Part shown: positions 34,956 to 45,886 of the stretch, piece by piece
How positions within the stretch are numbered: the first letter of the stretch is position 1
How the letters are laid out: each line of letters starts with the position of its first letter
Source of the DNA: Lachnospiraceae bacterium
Lineage (GTDB): Bacteria > Bacillota > Clostridia > Lachnospirales > Lachnospiraceae
Length of the DNA: 64,000 bases
Direction of reading: 5' to 3'
Assembly: GCA_024403355.1 (NCBI GenBank)
Contig: JAKSRW010000003.1
Location: forward strand, 1 to 64,000
Made by a program: the position numbers and the translations under genes
Notes under the pieces: generated by a model
What the model was told of the DNA's origin: nothing
The model's database searches: none
Seen by the model: only the letters and a program-made list of their open reading frames with translations

Positions 34956-37900
34956 ATGTATAAATTTGGTATTGATATAGGTTCCACAACAGTAAAAGTC
35001 GCATTATTAAACGAAAATGATGAAATTCTTTTCAGCGATTATAAAAGGCATTATGCAAACATCCAGGAAACACTGGCAGAACTGATAGATTTAGCTCTTG
35101 TTAAATATCCCGGTATTTCATCCTGCTGTTCTATCACAGGCTCCGGCGGTCTTGCGATAGCAAATCTTTTAGATATCGATTTTACCCAGGAGGTTATTGC
35201 GGTTGCCACAACCGTTGAAAAGCTTCCGGTAAAGCCTGATGTAGCTATCGAGCTCGGTGGCGAGGATGCAAAAATTATATATTTCGGTTCTACACTTGAA
35301 CAGAGAATGAACGGTATTTGCGCAGGCGGAACCGGTTCATTTATCGACCAGATGGCATCACTTCTGAAAACAGATGCTTCAGGACTAAATGAATACGCAA
35401 AGGACTATAAAGCCATTTATCCTATCGCGGCCCGCTGCGGTGTATTTGCAAAAACAGATATTCAGCCCCTTATTAATGAGGGTGCGACAAAGCCCGACCT
35501 TTCAGCTTCGATTTTCCAGGCTGTTGTTAATCAGACCATTTCGGGTCTGGCATGCGGTAAGCCTATCCGCGGTAAGGTAGCCTTTCTCGGCGGACCACTT
35601 ACCTTCCTTTCGGAGCTTCGAAATGCATTCATAAGAACACTTAAGCTTACCGATGAGACTGCAATTATACCTCAGAATTCTCATCTTTTTGCAGCAATCG
35701 GTGCCGCACTTAGTTCCTGCACTCTTCCGGGCGGAAGACTTCGTCCCGAGAATGAGCTTAAGCTGGTCAATCTTGAGAATTTAAGCTCTAAATTAAAGGC
35801 TAAAGTAAGTATCAGCTTTGAGGTAAACCGTATGGAGCCTCTTTTTGCTTCAAAAGAAGAATTCGAGAGCTTTGAAAACAGACATAAAAGCCATGCGGTA
35901 AAGAAAGCTGACTTATCCGCATACAAGGGTAACGCATATCTTGGTATCGATGCAGGTTCAACTACTACTAAGGTGGCTCTGGTCGGTGAAAAAGGCGAGC
36001 TTCTTTACTCATTTTATTCAAACAATAACGGCAGTCCCTTAAAGACGGCCATCCGTTCAATAAAAGAAATATACAGTAAGTTACCAAAGGATGTAAAAAT
36101 TGTCCGTTCATGCTCTACCGGTTACGGCGAGGCGCTTTTAAAGGCTGCTTTGATGCTTGATGACGGTGAGGTTGAAACCGTAGCACACTATACCGCTGCC
36201 GCCTTCTTTAATCCTGATGTAGACTGTATTCTCGATATCGGCGGTCAGGATATGAAATGTATCCGTATCAAGGAAAAGGCCGTTAATTCTGTTCAGCTTA
36301 ATGAGGCCTGTTCTTCGGGCTGCGGTTCCTTTATTGAAACCTTTGCAAAATCACTCAATTATGAAATCAGTGACTTTGCCCAGATTGCATTATTTGCGGA
36401 AAATCCTATTGATCTTGGTTCAAGATGTACTGTATTCATGAATTCCAAGGTTAAGCAGGCTCAGAAGGAAGGTGCTACCGTAGCAGATATTTCTTCAGGT
36501 CTGGCATATTCTGTTATTAAAAACGCATTATACAAGGTTATTAAGGTTGTAGACCCTGCTGACCTTGGTAAAAATATCGTAGTTCAGGGCGGAACCTTCT
36601 ACAATAACGCTGTATTAAGAGCCCTTGAAAAGATTTTAAATGTTGAGACAATCCGACCCGATATTGCAGGTATCATGGGTGCCTTCGGTGCCGCTTTAAT
36701 TGCCCGTAAGGATTATGAGGGTCAGGAATCTACCATGCTCAATATCGAGCAGATTACTGCTCTTACCTTTGAGACTTCAATGAGCCGCTGCAAGGGCTGT
36801 ACAAATACCTGTATGCTTACCATTAATAAGTTCAGTGACGGCCGCCGTTTTATTTCAGGTAACCGTTGTGAACGCGGTATCGGCGGTGAAAAAAACAAGG
36901 AAAACATCCCTAATCTTTTCGAATATAAAATGGACAGAGTATTTGGCTATACGCCTCTTGCCGAGGATAAGGCCAAACGAGGAACTGTGGGTATTCCCAG
37001 AGTTCTCAATATGTACGAGAATTATCCCTTCTGGTTTACATTTTTTACAAAGCTCGGTTACAGGGTTGTTCTTTCGCCTTATTCAAGCCGTAAAATTTAC
37101 GAGATGGGTATTGAGTCCATTCCTTCAGAGTCGGAATGCTATCCCGCAAAGCTTGTTCACGGACATATTATGTGGCTCTTAAAGGAAGGCTGTAAGTTTA
37201 TCTTCTATCCCTGCGTTCCTTACGAGCGTGTTGAGACAGCTGATGCCGGAAATCATTACAACTGTCCCATCGTTACATCATACGGTGAAAATATTAAAAA
37301 TAACGTTGAGGAAATACGCGAAAACGGTATTGTGTATGAGAACCCCTTCATATCATTGGAATCAGAGGAGCTCATTACTAAACGACTTATTAATCTGTTT
37401 ACAAATACAGAATCACGTTTTTATCAGGATTTTACAAGTGCAGAGGTAGCAGCTGCTGCTCATGAGGCCTGGCTTGAAATGGCCAATGCCAGAAATGATG
37501 TAATGCGTAAGGGTGAGGAAACCCTTGAGTATTTAAAGAGAACCGGTAAAAAGGGAATTGTCCTTGCAGGACGTCCCTACCATATAGACCCCGAGGTTCA
37601 TCACGGTATTCCCGAAATGATAAATTCTTACGGTGTTGCGGTACTTACCGAAGACAGTATTTCTCATCTCGGTAAGGTTGACAGACCTATGATTGTAGTT
37701 GACCAGTGGATGTATCATTCAAGACTTTATGCTGCCGCATCCTTTGTCAGAACCCAGAAAAACCTCGAGCTTGTTCAGCTGAATTCCTTCGGCTGCGGAC
37801 TTGATGCCATCACTACAGACGGTGTCGCAGATATTTTAAATGCATCAGGTAAAATTTATACGGTACTTAAAATCGATGAGGTTAATAACCTCGGTGCTGC

Positions 37901-39254
37901 CCGTATCAGAATCAGGTCACTGCTTTCTGCAATTAAGGACCGTGAAAGAAATAATATTGAGCCTCATGTACATTCATCTGCCCATAACAGAGTAATATTT
38001 ACCAAGGAAATGCGTAAGGATTACACAATCCTGGCACCCAGAATGTCACCTATCCATTTTGATATTCTTGAGCCTGCCATCCGTTCCGAGGGCTACAATA
38101 TTGAAATACTTAAAAATGATGACAGGTCTGCCGTAGAGGTAGGACTTAAATACGTAAATAATGATGCCTGCTATCCTTCACTTATGGTCGTAGGCCAGGT
38201 AATTATGGCTCTTCAGTCAGGAAAATACGACTTGAACAAGGTTGCCATCTTCTATACCCAGACAGGCGGCGGCTGTCGTGCCACTAATTACATAGGACTT
38301 ATAAGACGTGCTTTGGCTAAAGCGGGATATCCTCAGGTGCCGGTTATTTCAATCAGTACATCAGGTATTGAAAAGAACCCCGGATTTAAGTTTACACCCA
38401 GAATTATCGTTAAGGTTATGCACGCACTCTGCTACGGAGATCTATTCCAGAAGCTTTTATACAGAGTCCGTCCTTATGAGATTGAACCCGGATCAGCTAA
38501 TAAGCTTTATGAGAAATGGGTGAAAATCTGTGAAAAATCACTTTCCAGAACTGATTTCAGATATACCTTATTCTGGAAGGAATATAAAAAGAATATTCGT
38601 CAGATGGTTAAGGAATTTGATGAATTCCCCATTAACGATTCAGTAAGAAAGCCGGTTGTAGGCGTTGTAGGAGAAATCCTCGTAAAATATATGCCTGCTG
38701 CAAATAATCATCTTGTTGACCTTCTTGAAAGGGAAGGCGCAGAGGTTGTGTGTCCGGAAATTCTCAATTTCCTGCTCTACTGCTCATATGATGCCGAATA
38801 CAAATGTGATGTTTTAGGTAAGAGCAAAAAGGATGCCCGCTTTAACAAGATGCTTATAAATATAATCGAATATTGTAGAAAGTGCGCGCGTGAAGAATTA
38901 GAAAAGAGTAATCGATTCGAACCTCCCACACGTATTGAAACGCTTGCAGAATATGCGGCACCTATTGCTTCTATCGGTAATCAGACAGGTGAGGGCTGGT
39001 TCCTTACCGGTGAAATGGTAGAGCTTATTAAGCACGGTGCCCCTAATATTGTTTGCGCGCAGCCCTTTGCCTGCTTACCCAACCACATTGTCGGCAAGGG
39101 CGTAATTAAGGAATTACGACGTCTCTACCCCGAGTCAAACGTTGTCGCAGTTGACTATGATCCCGGAGCCAGCGAAGTAAACCAGCTTAATCGAATTAAG
39201 CTTATGCTTTCATCTGCATTAAGGAAAATGGATGCGGATGAACAAACACATTAA
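34956..39254 (+). CDS. fused 2-hydroxyacyl-CoA dehydratase activase-like protein (two ASKHA domains plus dehydratase-like region)
   Basis: 1432 residues. Two BcrAD/BadFG/HgdC ATPase domains: residues 1-255 ([41 protein letters not shown]) and about 325-585 ([37 protein letters not shown]). A Cys motif C612-x2-C615-x3-C619 follows, then a DUF2229-like part and a C-terminal HgdB/COG3580-3581-like part with [28 protein letters not shown] and [11 protein letters not shown]. Activators of this family drive electron transfer to 2-hydroxyacyl-CoA dehydratases; the fused form's substrate is unknown. Co-transcribed with citrate synthase 15 nt downstream. Confidence 0.88.
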   Translation: MYKFGIDIGSTTVKVALLNENDEILFSDYKRHYANIQETLAELIDLALVKYPGISSCCSITGSGGLAIANLLDIDFTQEVIAVATTVEKLPVKPDVAIELGGEDAKIIYFGSTLEQRMNGICAGGTGSFIDQMASLLKTDASGLNEYAKDYKAIYPIAARCGVFAKTDIQPLINEGATKPDLSASIFQAVVNQTISGLACGKPIRGKVAFLGGPLTFLSELRNAFIRTLKLTDETAIIPQNSHLFAAIGAALSSCTLPGGRLRPENELKLVNLENLSSKLKAKVSISFEVNRMEPLFASKEEFESFENRHKSHAVKKADLSAYKGNAYLGIDAGSTTTKVALVGEKGELLYSFYSNNNGSPLKTAIRSIKEIYSKLPKDVKIVRSCSTGYGEALLKAALMLDDGEVETVAHYTAAAFFNPDVDCILDIGGQDMKCIRIKEKAVNSVQLNEACSSGCGSFIETFAKSLNYEISDFAQIALFAENPIDLGSRCTVFMNSKVKQAQKEGATVADISSGLAYSVIKNALYKVIKVVDPADLGKNIVVQGGTFYNNAVLRALEKILNVETIRPDIAGIMGAFGAALIARKDYEGQESTMLNIEQITALTFETSMSRCKGCTNTCMLTINKFSDGRRFISGNRCERGIGGEKNKENIPNLFEYKMDRVFGYTPLAEDKAKRGTVGIPRVLNMYENYPFWFTFFTKLGYRVVLSPYSSRKIYEMGIESIPSESECYPAKLVHGHIMWLLKEGCKFIFYPCVPYERVETADAGNHYNCPIVTSYGENIKNNVEEIRENGIVYENPFISLESEELITKRLINLFTNTESRFYQDFTSAEVAAAAHEAWLEMANARNDVMRKGEETLEYLKRTGKKGIVLAGRPYHIDPEVHHGIPEMINSYGVAVLTEDSISHLGKVDRPMIVVDQWMYHSRLYAAASFVRTQKNLELVQLNSFGCGLDAITTDGVADILNASGKIYTVLKIDEVNNLGAARIRIRSLLSAIKDRERNNIEPHVHSSAHNRVIFTKEMRKDYTILAPRMSPIHFDILEPAIRSEGYNIEILKNDDRSAVEVGLKYVNNDACYPSLMVVGQVIMALQSGKYDLNKVAIFYTQTGGGCRATNYIGLIRRALAKAGYPQVPVISISTSGIEKNPGFKFTPRIIVKVMHALCYGDLFQKLLYRVRPYEIEPGSANKLYEKWVKICEKSLSRTDFRYTLFWKEYKKNIRQMVKEFDEFPINDSVRKPVVGVVGEILVKYMPAANNHLVDLLEREGAEVVCPEILNFLLYCSYDAEYKCDVLGKSKKDARFNKMLINIIEYCRKCAREELEKSNRFEPPTRIETLAEYAAPIASIGNQTGEGWFLTGEMVELIKHGAPNIVCAQPFACLPNHIVGKGVIKELRRLYPESNVVAVDYDPGASEVNQLNRIKLMLSSALRKMDADEQTH

Positions 39255-39269
39255 GAGAGAGAGGTACCA

Positions 39270-40631
39270 ATGAATTTTTCAGAAATAACACCCTACATCA
39301 GTAAAATGGCTGCTTTATCTAATTCCAACAACCATATTCAGCCTGAAATGTACGCTCAGCACAACGTTTATCGCGGACTTCGCGACCTTTCAGGAAACGG
39401 TGTTGTTACAGGACTTACGGAGATTTCCAGAATAAAGGCAAAGGATTATGACAAGGATGGCAATGAAATCACCTGTGATGGTCAGCTTACATATCGTGGC
39501 ATAAACATACGTGATATCGTTGACGGCTTTGTAAATGATGACCGTTTTGGTTATGAAGAAACCGCATTCCTTCTTTTATTCGGTCAGCTTCCTACTGAAA
39601 GTCAGCTTCGTGAATTTAATGAAACTCTTTCAAATTATCGTGAGCTTCCTCATTATTTTGTTCGTGATATGATAATGAAGGCTCCCGGCAAGGATATGAT
39701 GAATATGCTTTCAAGATGTGTTCTTGCTTTTTATGCTTACGATGAGAATCCTGATGATACTTCAATTGAAAATGTATTACGTCAAAGTATGAGAATGATT
39801 TCAGTATTTCCCATGCTTGCTGTATACGGCTATCAGTCCTATAGTCATTTCCACAAGGGACAGAATTTGTTTATTAATTATCCCGAAAAGGATTACAATA
39901 CCGCGCAGAATGTTCTTCATATGCTCAGAAGAAACTGTGAGTTCTCTGATCTTGAAGCAAAAATTCTTGACCTTGCACTGGTTCTTCATGCAGAGCACGG
40001 CGGTGGTAATAATTCAACCTTTACCACACACGTTGTAACCTCTTCCGGAACGGATACCTACTCTTCTGTTTCTGCCGCTCTCGGTTCACTTAAGGGACCC
40101 CGTCACGGCGGTGCAAACATTAAGGTAGTAAAAATGTTCGAGGATATGAAAAAGAGTATCAATATCAAAAATAAGGACGAAATTAAGGATTACCTGGTTC
40201 GTCTGCTTGATAAACAGGCTTTTGATAATGCCGGACTTATCTATGGTATGGGACATGCCATTTACTCAAAATCAGATCCACGTGCAGATATTTTAAAGAA
40301 ATATGCTACGAAGCTTGTCGCAGAAAAGCCTCAGTACGAGGATGAATTTGAATTATATACCACCGTATCTGAGCTTGCTCCCGACATTATCGCAAATAAA
40401 AGAAAAATGTATAAGGGTGTTTCGGCAAATGTAGATTTCTATTCCGGAATTATTTATCGTATGCTTGATATTCCCAGTGAGATTTTTACACCTCTTTTTG
40501 CTATTGCACGTATTTCGGGCTGGTCTGCTCACAGAATTGAGGAGCTTCAGAATGCGGGTAAAATTATCCGTCCTCAGTATGTAAGCGTTAAGACTCCTGA
40601 AATCTATGTAAATATGAAGGACAGAAAATAA
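39270..40631 (+). CDS. citrate synthase (citrate/2-methylcitrate synthase family)
   Basis: 453 residues, long for a Gram-positive type enzyme (about 370) because of an about 60-residue N-terminal region. The catalytic set is present: LHAEHGGGNNSTF, the CoA/oxaloacetate His in GPRHGGAN, the second His in YGMGHAIYSKSDPR, and the Asp in ANVDFYSG. It condenses acetyl-CoA (or propionyl-CoA) with oxaloacetate; which acyl-CoA is used cannot be read. The ribosome binding site is GAGAGAGG. Pairing with an acyl-CoA activase operon suggests use of an acyl-CoA from that route, which is inference. Confidence 0.9.
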   Translation: MNFSEITPYISKMAALSNSNNHIQPEMYAQHNVYRGLRDLSGNGVVTGLTEISRIKAKDYDKDGNEITCDGQLTYRGINIRDIVDGFVNDDRFGYEETAFLLLFGQLPTESQLREFNETLSNYRELPHYFVRDMIMKAPGKDMMNMLSRCVLAFYAYDENPDDTSIENVLRQSMRMISVFPMLAVYGYQSYSHFHKGQNLFINYPEKDYNTAQNVLHMLRRNCEFSDLEAKILDLALVLHAEHGGGNNSTFTTHVVTSSGTDTYSSVSAALGSLKGPRHGGANIKVVKMFEDMKKSINIKNKDEIKDYLVRLLDKQAFDNAGLIYGMGHAIYSKSDPRADILKKYATKLVAEKPQYEDEFELYTTVSELAPDIIANKRKMYKGVSANVDFYSGIIYRMLDIPSEIFTPLFAIARISGWSAHRIEELQNAGKIIRPQYVSVKTPEIYVNMKDRK

Positions 40632-40698
40632 ATATTTTGATAGCTGCAGTTTTCTAATCTGCGGATCAAATATTGAATAAAATTAATCGTAAAAATAT

Positions 40699-40737
40699 AG
40701 GGCTTGTGAAATAAATTTTTCACAAGCCCTGATTTTT
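40699..40737. terminator. bidirectional terminator between citrate synthase and hisF
   Basis: Perfect 12-bp stem AGGGCTTGTGAA / TTCACAAGCCCT with an 8-nt loop. Plus strand continues GATTTTT; minus strand continues ATATTTTT. It can serve both converging units. Confidence 0.88.
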
Positions 40738-40798
40738 AAAGATATATGATTAATAATCTCTTCAAATAAATATTCCGATGACGATTACTATTCTTAAA

Positions 40799-41560
40799 TT
40801 AGATTCTGACCGGAACATTATTATCCTTTAAGTAGTTCTTGAGGTCCATAATTTCCATCTCTTTATAGTGGAAAAGTGACGCCGCAAGTACCGCATCTGC
40901 ATTACCTACGGTAAATGCATCAAGGAAATGCTGCATATTGCCTGCACCGCCCGAGGCAATTACGGGAACTCCGACATTATCAGATACAGCCTTTGTGAGC
41001 TCTAAATCATAGCCGTTCTTAGTTCCGTCACAGTCCATACTGGTAAGAAGAATTTCGCCTGCACCAAGCTCATAGGCCTTCTTTGCCCATTCTACAGCAT
41101 CAATGCCCATATCAAGTCTTCCGCCATGCTTATAGATGGTCCAGCCGTTTCCGTCTGCCCTTCTTTTTGCATCGATGGCACATACTACACACTGACTTCC
41201 GAATTTTGCTGCTGCATCAGCTATAAGTGAAGGATTATCTATTACTGCAGAATTAACTGCAACCTTATCTGCACCTGCTCGCAGAATAGTTCTGAAATCA
41301 TCTACAGTTCTGATACCGCCGCCTACCGTAAAGGGAATGAATACATTCTCGGCAACCTTTCGAACCATATCCACTACTGTGTTTCTTTTATCGGATGAAG
41401 CTGTAATATCAAGAAAAACAAGCTCATCCGCACCGTTTTTACTATATATTGCACCAACCTCTACAGGATCACCGGCATCCCTTAAATTCACAAAGTTGGT
41501 ACCCTTAACCACTCTGCCGTCTTTTACATCAAGACACGGAATAATTCTCTTTGTATACAA
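40799..41560 (-). CDS. hisF: imidazole glycerol phosphate synthase, cyclase subunit
   Basis: 253 residues from a TTG at 41560, giving [20 protein letters not shown], the canonical HisF N-terminus and length. The frame stays open to GTG (41569) and TTG (41602), but these add foreign residues. TIM barrel with the catalytic Asp in IPCLDVK and in [12 protein letters not shown], plus phosphate loops VGGGIR and ASGGAG. It joins ammonia from HisH with PRFAR to give IGP and AICAR in histidine synthesis. Follows hisH; a hairpin lies between the two genes. Confidence 0.93.
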   Translation of the reverse strand: MYTKRIIPCLDVKDGRVVKGTNFVNLRDAGDPVEVGAIYSKNGADELVFLDITASSDKRNTVVDMVRKVAENVFIPFTVGGGIRTVDDFRTILRAGADKVAVNSAVIDNPSLIADAAAKFGSQCVVCAIDAKRRADGNGWTIYKHGGRLDMGIDAVEWAKKAYELGAGEILLTSMDCDGTKNGYDLELTKAVSDNVGVPVIASGGAGNMQHFLDAFTVGNADAVLAASLFHYKEMEIMDLKNYLKDNNVPVRI

Positions 41561-41605
41561 GACTTTCACCGTCGTACAAACAGTACGAGTCCTTTCAATC
41601 AAAAA

Positions 41606-42244
41606 TTATAAATCACAGAAATTTTTTAAAATCTGTAGTCCTACATCACCGCTTTTTTCGGGGTGGAACTGACAGCCGAATACATTGCCTCTGCTGACAG
41701 AAGAATCAAAGCTGATACCATAATCGGTAGTTGTGGCTACATTCTCCCTGTCTGTGGCATCCAGATAAAATGAATGTACAAAATAGACATATGAACCGTT
41801 AGGAATATCCTTATATAAAGGACAATCCTTTTTTGCAAAATCTATGGAATTCCAGCCCATATGAGGTACCTTAAGAGAAAAATCGGGAAGCTCCTTAAAG
41901 CCCTTTACACTGCCTCTTAAAATTCCAAGACCTTCAACTGCATCGGTAGAATCCGAACCGATAGTTTCGTGACTCTTCTCAAAAAGCATCTGCATACCAA
42001 GACATATTCCGAGAAAGGGAGTATCCTTGGCTATCATTTCCTTAACCACCTCTACAAGCTTATATTCCTTAAGCTTATTCATAGAGTCAGCATATGCACC
42101 AACACCCGGGAAAATAACATGCTCGGCTTTTATAAGCTTAGCCGGATCATTTGTAAGTGTGACATCAACACCAAGTGATTTCAATGCATTCATAACACTC
42201 ATCGTGTTACCTGCATCATAATCAATAACAGAAACAGATTTCAT
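41606..42244 (-). CDS. hisH: imidazole glycerol phosphate synthase, glutamine amidotransferase subunit
   Basis: 212 residues. Class I amidotransferase triad: nucleophile Cys in [13 protein letters not shown], His and Glu in CQFHPEKS. N-terminus [17 protein letters not shown] is the normal HisH start (usually YGxGN; here DAGN). It hydrolyses glutamine and channels ammonia to HisF. Only hisH and hisF are here, not the full his operon. Ribosome binding site AAAAGGAT. A separate promoter was not identified; the gene follows the zinc-ribbon protein gene by 27 nt. Confidence 0.93.
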   Translation of the reverse strand: MKSVSVIDYDAGNTMSVMNALKSLGVDVTLTNDPAKLIKAEHVIFPGVGAYADSMNKLKEYKLVEVVKEMIAKDTPFLGICLGMQMLFEKSHETIGSDSTDAVEGLGILRGSVKGFKELPDFSLKVPHMGWNSIDFAKKDCPLYKDIPNGSYVYFVHSFYLDATDRENVATTTDYGISFDSSVSRGNVFGCQFHPEKSGDVGLQILKNFCDL

Positions 42245-42271
42245 ATATTTTATCCTTTTAAAAGTATTTCA

Positions 42272-44011
42272 TTATTCCTTTTCGGTCAGCTGGTTAAGCT
42301 GCTCCTCATAAGAACCTAAAAGCGTATAAATCGAGTCGCTGTAATCAATACTGTCATTTATGTCTATCATACTGTTGGCATCCTCAAGAGTAAGATTAAA
42401 TTCAGTCTTAAGCTTTTCAACAATATTATTTTTGACATAATCAATATCCTCTTTGATATCAAGGATTGTGGCAAGCTGAAGATATTTATCATATCTTTCA
42501 AGACCCTTAAGCAATGAATCCAGAGCCTTTTCACGACTGCCGGCCTCAATATAATATTCAAATGAGTTAAGCTGGGTATTTACATACATGACAGTCATAA
42601 TTCTGTCGTAAAGCTCTATATCCTCATCCTGAATCTTCAAACCGTATACTTCATAATAAGCTTCGTTATATTTATGGATATCAAAATCCTTCTGGGCATT
42701 TTCAATACTTAAATTATAGGAGTAAATATTGGTTCCTATAATGATGATAATAGTCAGAATGGCGAAGATTACAAATAGAATTGTCGCTCCGGCTTTATTA
42801 ATTCGTCCGTGTTCTACCTCAAATTCGGCGAGTGCTAAGGCTTCTTCCTTTTTTTTCTGGGCTTTTTCACGGGCCGCAGCCTTTTCGGCAGCCTTACGGG
42901 CTTCTTTTTCCTTCTTTGCTATTTCAGCTTCCGCTTTTGCCCTGGCCTTTTCTTCTTCGGCCTTTTGTTTATTCTCGGCAGCCTTTTCCTTCTTCTTCTG
43001 GGCATCAAGTTCAGCCTGCTTTTCCTCGGCCTCTACCTGCTCAGGTGTTTTTTCAAGTATATTACCGAAGAGACGCTTCCAAAAGCTTTTCTTGGGCTTG
43101 TCTTCGGAATCTTCTGATTTCTTATTCTTCTTTTCCTTCTTTTTGGAACTATCCTTTTTGGGATTAGTATCCTTCGTTTCTTCGGGGCCGGGAGCTTCAA
43201 AATTACCCATTGACATATCATTTAATACTTCGTCAAGCTCCGAATCGTCTCCGCTTATTCCAAGAATACTGTTCAGATCCTCAGAATCATTTATATCCGA
43301 TAAACCGTCCGAACCGTTTACCTCCTGGAAAAGAGCGTCCATATCCGAGTCAACGGTTACACCCTCCGGAAGCTCGGCCATGTCATAATCTACATTTACG
43401 GCTGAATTTTCATCACCGTTAAGTATTGCAATATCTGCCGGACCTAAGCCCTCAGTATCAAAATCTTCTGCAGAAAAACCTGAACTACTGTCTGTAGCTC
43501 CTTCAAGAGCTGAATCAACATTAAACATACTATCTTCAGACTCTAAAGCATCCGGTAGATTATTTGACTCATATACATTATTCTCGGCTTCATTAAATAT
43601 ATCAGCTAGGTCATTGGGGTCAATCTCTGTATCGGGCAGCTCGTCGCTGCCGTCACCAAAGCCGCTTTCCTCCATATCTGCCAAAAGGTCATTCAGCATG
43701 GCATCCATATCCTCAGTATTGTTCGGATAAGTCTCTTCTGAGGTTTCCTCGGCTAAAGAAGCGCTGTAAGCATTTATATCTTCGTAACTGTTATCAGAAT
43801 AATCCTCCTGAACGGGACTTTCATCGTAATAGTTATTATAATTAATTTCAGGCTGAGGAGCCTTCTTAGCTGCGGGCGCATTTCCGGAAACAGAATTAAG
43901 CAGACTATCCAAATAGGATTCATCTGCCTGCTGCTTCATTTTTATATTACATTCGTCACAGAAACGTACCCCGTTAGCTACCTTTCTGTGACACATCATG
44001 CAAATAGCCAT
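42272..44011 (-). CDS. zinc-ribbon membrane protein with coiled coil, unknown function
   Basis: 579 residues, no recognised family. N-terminal zinc ribbon: CMMCHRKVANGVRFCDEC. Residues 30-270 are acidic and low complexity (Asp/Glu/Asn/Ser). Residues 270-400 are a Lys/Glu/Ala-rich stretch that should form a long coiled coil. One transmembrane helix at about 413-437 (GATILFVIFAILTIIIIIGT) is followed by an outside helical C-terminal domain (440-579). Position next to CheV suggests a role in signalling or envelope function. The zinc finger would be cytoplasmic. Confidence 0.7.
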   Translation of the reverse strand: MAICMMCHRKVANGVRFCDECNIKMKQQADESYLDSLLNSVSGNAPAAKKAPQPEINYNNYYDESPVQEDYSDNSYEDINAYSASLAEETSEETYPNNTEDMDAMLNDLLADMEESGFGDGSDELPDTEIDPNDLADIFNEAENNVYESNNLPDALESEDSMFNVDSALEGATDSSSGFSAEDFDTEGLGPADIAILNGDENSAVNVDYDMAELPEGVTVDSDMDALFQEVNGSDGLSDINDSEDLNSILGISGDDSELDEVLNDMSMGNFEAPGPEETKDTNPKKDSSKKKEKKNKKSEDSEDKPKKSFWKRLFGNILEKTPEQVEAEEKQAELDAQKKKEKAAENKQKAEEEKARAKAEAEIAKKEKEARKAAEKAAAREKAQKKKEEALALAEFEVEHGRINKAGATILFVIFAILTIIIIIGTNIYSYNLSIENAQKDFDIHKYNEAYYEVYGLKIQDEDIELYDRIMTVMYVNTQLNSFEYYIEAGSREKALDSLLKGLERYDKYLQLATILDIKEDIDYVKNNIVEKLKTEFNLTLEDANSMIDINDSIDYSDSIYTLLGSYEEQLNQLTEKE

Positions 44012-44038
44012 AAATGCACCTTTCAGTTAATAGTTTAT

Positions 44039-44956
44039 TTAATAACCTTCAGTTGTTTCACTGAGAAGTCGGTCAATCTCACCTACCAAAGAGCCAATCT
44101 CAGGCTTGGAAAGCTGAGCATCAGCACCGAGTGATTCACCCTTTTTACGCATCTCATTATTAACAAGAGATGAGAAAATGATAACAGGAATCGACTTCAT
44201 CTCGGGGTCTTCCTTAACAAGCTTTGTTAATCTGTGACCGTCCATCTGAGGCATCTCAATATCGGTAATGATACACTTTACACGCTGGTGAAGTGTTCCG
44301 GCCTTCTTGAAATCAGTCAACAGGTCAAATGCCTCCTGACCATTATTTGTAACTGTAACAGATGTGTAACCGGCCTTTGCAAGAGCATCATGTACAAGCT
44401 TGCTGAGTAGAGGTGAATCCTCCGCAATAAGAATAGGAGCCGAATTTCTGTTTCTGATACCGAGAGCATCAATATCTGACATCTTAAGTCCTGTCTCGGG
44501 ACTGATATCACTGACGATTTTCTCGAAATCGAGAATTACAAGAAGTCTGTCTGAAAACTTTACAAAACCGGTAGCAATACCGCTGCCCTGATTTGAAATT
44601 GTATTATCGGGCTTAAAAATATCTGCCCAGGAAATACGATGAATACCGAGTACATTCTGAACATGGAAAGCGACATTAAGCTTATTAAAATTGGTAATAA
44701 TAAGCATATCATTCTTTAAATCTGTCTCACGAATTACGCCCAGGCTCTTGCAGAGATCAATTACGGTAATAATATTATCTCTGGGCATATATACACCCTC
44801 GATACAGGGATGTGCATTAGGAATAGGGGTTGCGGGATGATAAGGGATAATTTCCTTGATTTTAGCAACATTAATTCCGTAATGATTGTTTGCAATTACA
44901 AATTCGAGAACTTCAAGTTCATTTGTTCCGCTTTCAAGCAAAATATTAGTATCCAT
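44039..44956 (-). CDS. cheV: chemotaxis protein CheV (CheW-receiver fusion)
   Basis: 305 residues. CheW-like domain (about 10-155: EVLEFVIANNHYGINVAKIK, DNIITVIDLCKSLG) and a receiver domain (about 172-300) with acidic pocket E179-D180, phosphoacceptor D232 in IITDIEMPQMDG and the conserved Lys in QLSKPE. CheV couples receptors to the CheA kinase and is tuned by phosphorylation. No cheA, receptor or flagellar gene is seen nearby, so it may work with chemotaxis genes elsewhere or in a local signalling unit. GGGGGA ribosome binding site. Confidence 0.92.
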   Translation of the reverse strand: MDTNILLESGTNELEVLEFVIANNHYGINVAKIKEIIPYHPATPIPNAHPCIEGVYMPRDNIITVIDLCKSLGVIRETDLKNDMLIITNFNKLNVAFHVQNVLGIHRISWADIFKPDNTISNQGSGIATGFVKFSDRLLVILDFEKIVSDISPETGLKMSDIDALGIRNRNSAPILIAEDSPLLSKLVHDALAKAGYTSVTVTNNGQEAFDLLTDFKKAGTLHQRVKCIITDIEMPQMDGHRLTKLVKEDPEMKSIPVIIFSSLVNNEMRKKGESLGADAQLSKPEIGSLVGEIDRLLSETTEGY

Positions 44957-44969
44957 ACAATGTCCCCCA

Positions 44970-45776
44970 TTATTTTATTTTGATATCGTAAACCTTACCT
45001 GATACTCCGTCAGTTGCTCTGAATGTATATTCCTTCTGGGCATCGCTTACATAGAACATAAGAACCGCCCTATAGCTTTGTCCGGCCTTAATCTTCTCGT
45101 TTATATAAAGAAGACCGTTCTCAAGAAGTGTCATTTCGCTTCCTTCATAGCCGCCGTTCTTATATAAAACCGAATATATAAGATTGTTATTGTAAAGAAT
45201 AGTCTGATCCTTTTTTGACTTATTAACTATATCAAAGTTAAGGATAAGAATTTTTTTATTCTTGGGTGCCTGAAGGGTAAGATAATCACCTTCCGTATAG
45301 CTGTCATTTAATGAATATGACTTATATTCAATATCAAAGTCACCGTCAAAGAATTCGCCAAGTGACTTAGCATATTCTGTTATTGAAGGAGCAGAAGGCG
45401 CATCTGAAGAATTCCCTTCGGAAGAATCATCAGCCGCTTTTGTGGGCTCTAAAGTCTCTGTTTCGGTTTTATCCTTATCGCCTTTAGAGGGCTTTTCAGG
45501 CTTCTTTGTGGGCTCCGGTGTGGGTGTAGGCGCTTCAGTAGGTGTCGGAGTCGCGTTTGCCAGCTCCTCCTCTTCCTTTATCTCCTGCAGATCATCCATA
45601 TCCAGAAGCTTTTCGTTTACCAGCTTATTTTTATCATATTTCATAATAAGATAAGCGCTGTATTGGGCAATAGCATTAGACTGCTCTTCGGTAAGATCAA
45701 TATTTTCTCCCGCGGAACAGCCTGATGTCATTATCATTATTAAAATCAGAACTAATGATAAGATTTTTTTTGACAT
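44970..45776 (-). CDS. lipoprotein with Pro/Thr linker, unknown function
   Basis: 268 residues. Signal peptide ending in lipobox MTSGC (Cys20). A short helical part, then a Thr/Pro/Glu linker (ATPTPTEAPTPTPEPTKKPE) and a C-terminal beta-rich domain from about 140 (KKILILNFDIVNKSKKDQTI and SYRAVLMFYVSD), which resembles DUF4352-type immunoglobulin-like lipoprotein domains by pattern only. It heads a unit with cheV, the zinc-ribbon protein and possibly hisHF. GGGGG ribosome binding site. Confidence 0.72.
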   Translation of the reverse strand: MSKKILSLVLILIMIMTSGCSAGENIDLTEEQSNAIAQYSAYLIMKYDKNKLVNEKLLDMDDLQEIKEEEELANATPTPTEAPTPTPEPTKKPEKPSKGDKDKTETETLEPTKAADDSSEGNSSDAPSAPSITEYAKSLGEFFDGDFDIEYKSYSLNDSYTEGDYLTLQAPKNKKILILNFDIVNKSKKDQTILYNNNLIYSVLYKNGGYEGSEMTLLENGLLYINEKIKAGQSYRAVLMFYVSDAQKEYTFRATDGVSGKVYDIKIK

Positions 45777-45834
45777 TTTGCCCCCTATAAAATTATCTGT
45801 AAAATTTCTTACAAATCAATAAATTCAATAATTT

Positions 45835-45863
45835 ATTCTAACACTTTATCTTTATTTTTTCAA
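45835..45863 (-). promoter_or_regulatory. promoter of the lipoprotein-cheV unit
   Basis: Minus-strand TTGAAA (45858-45863), 17-nt spacer, TGT-TAGAAT (45835-45840). GTATACAAG on the plus strand (45875-45883) lies 12 nt upstream of the -35, the same distance as in front of the activase promoter. Confidence 0.65.
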
Positions 45864-45886
45864 GTTTTTTATTGGTATACAAGTCC

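Noticed and set aside
41551..41560. TTGTATACAA identical to the palindrome in the divergent region
   Set aside because: Here it encodes the conserved first codons of HisF, so it is probably chance.
42729..43388. 219-codon plus-strand frame rich in Ser, Phe and Ala
   Set aside because: It is the reverse complement of the Lys/Glu/Ala-rich coiled coil of the zinc-ribbon protein.
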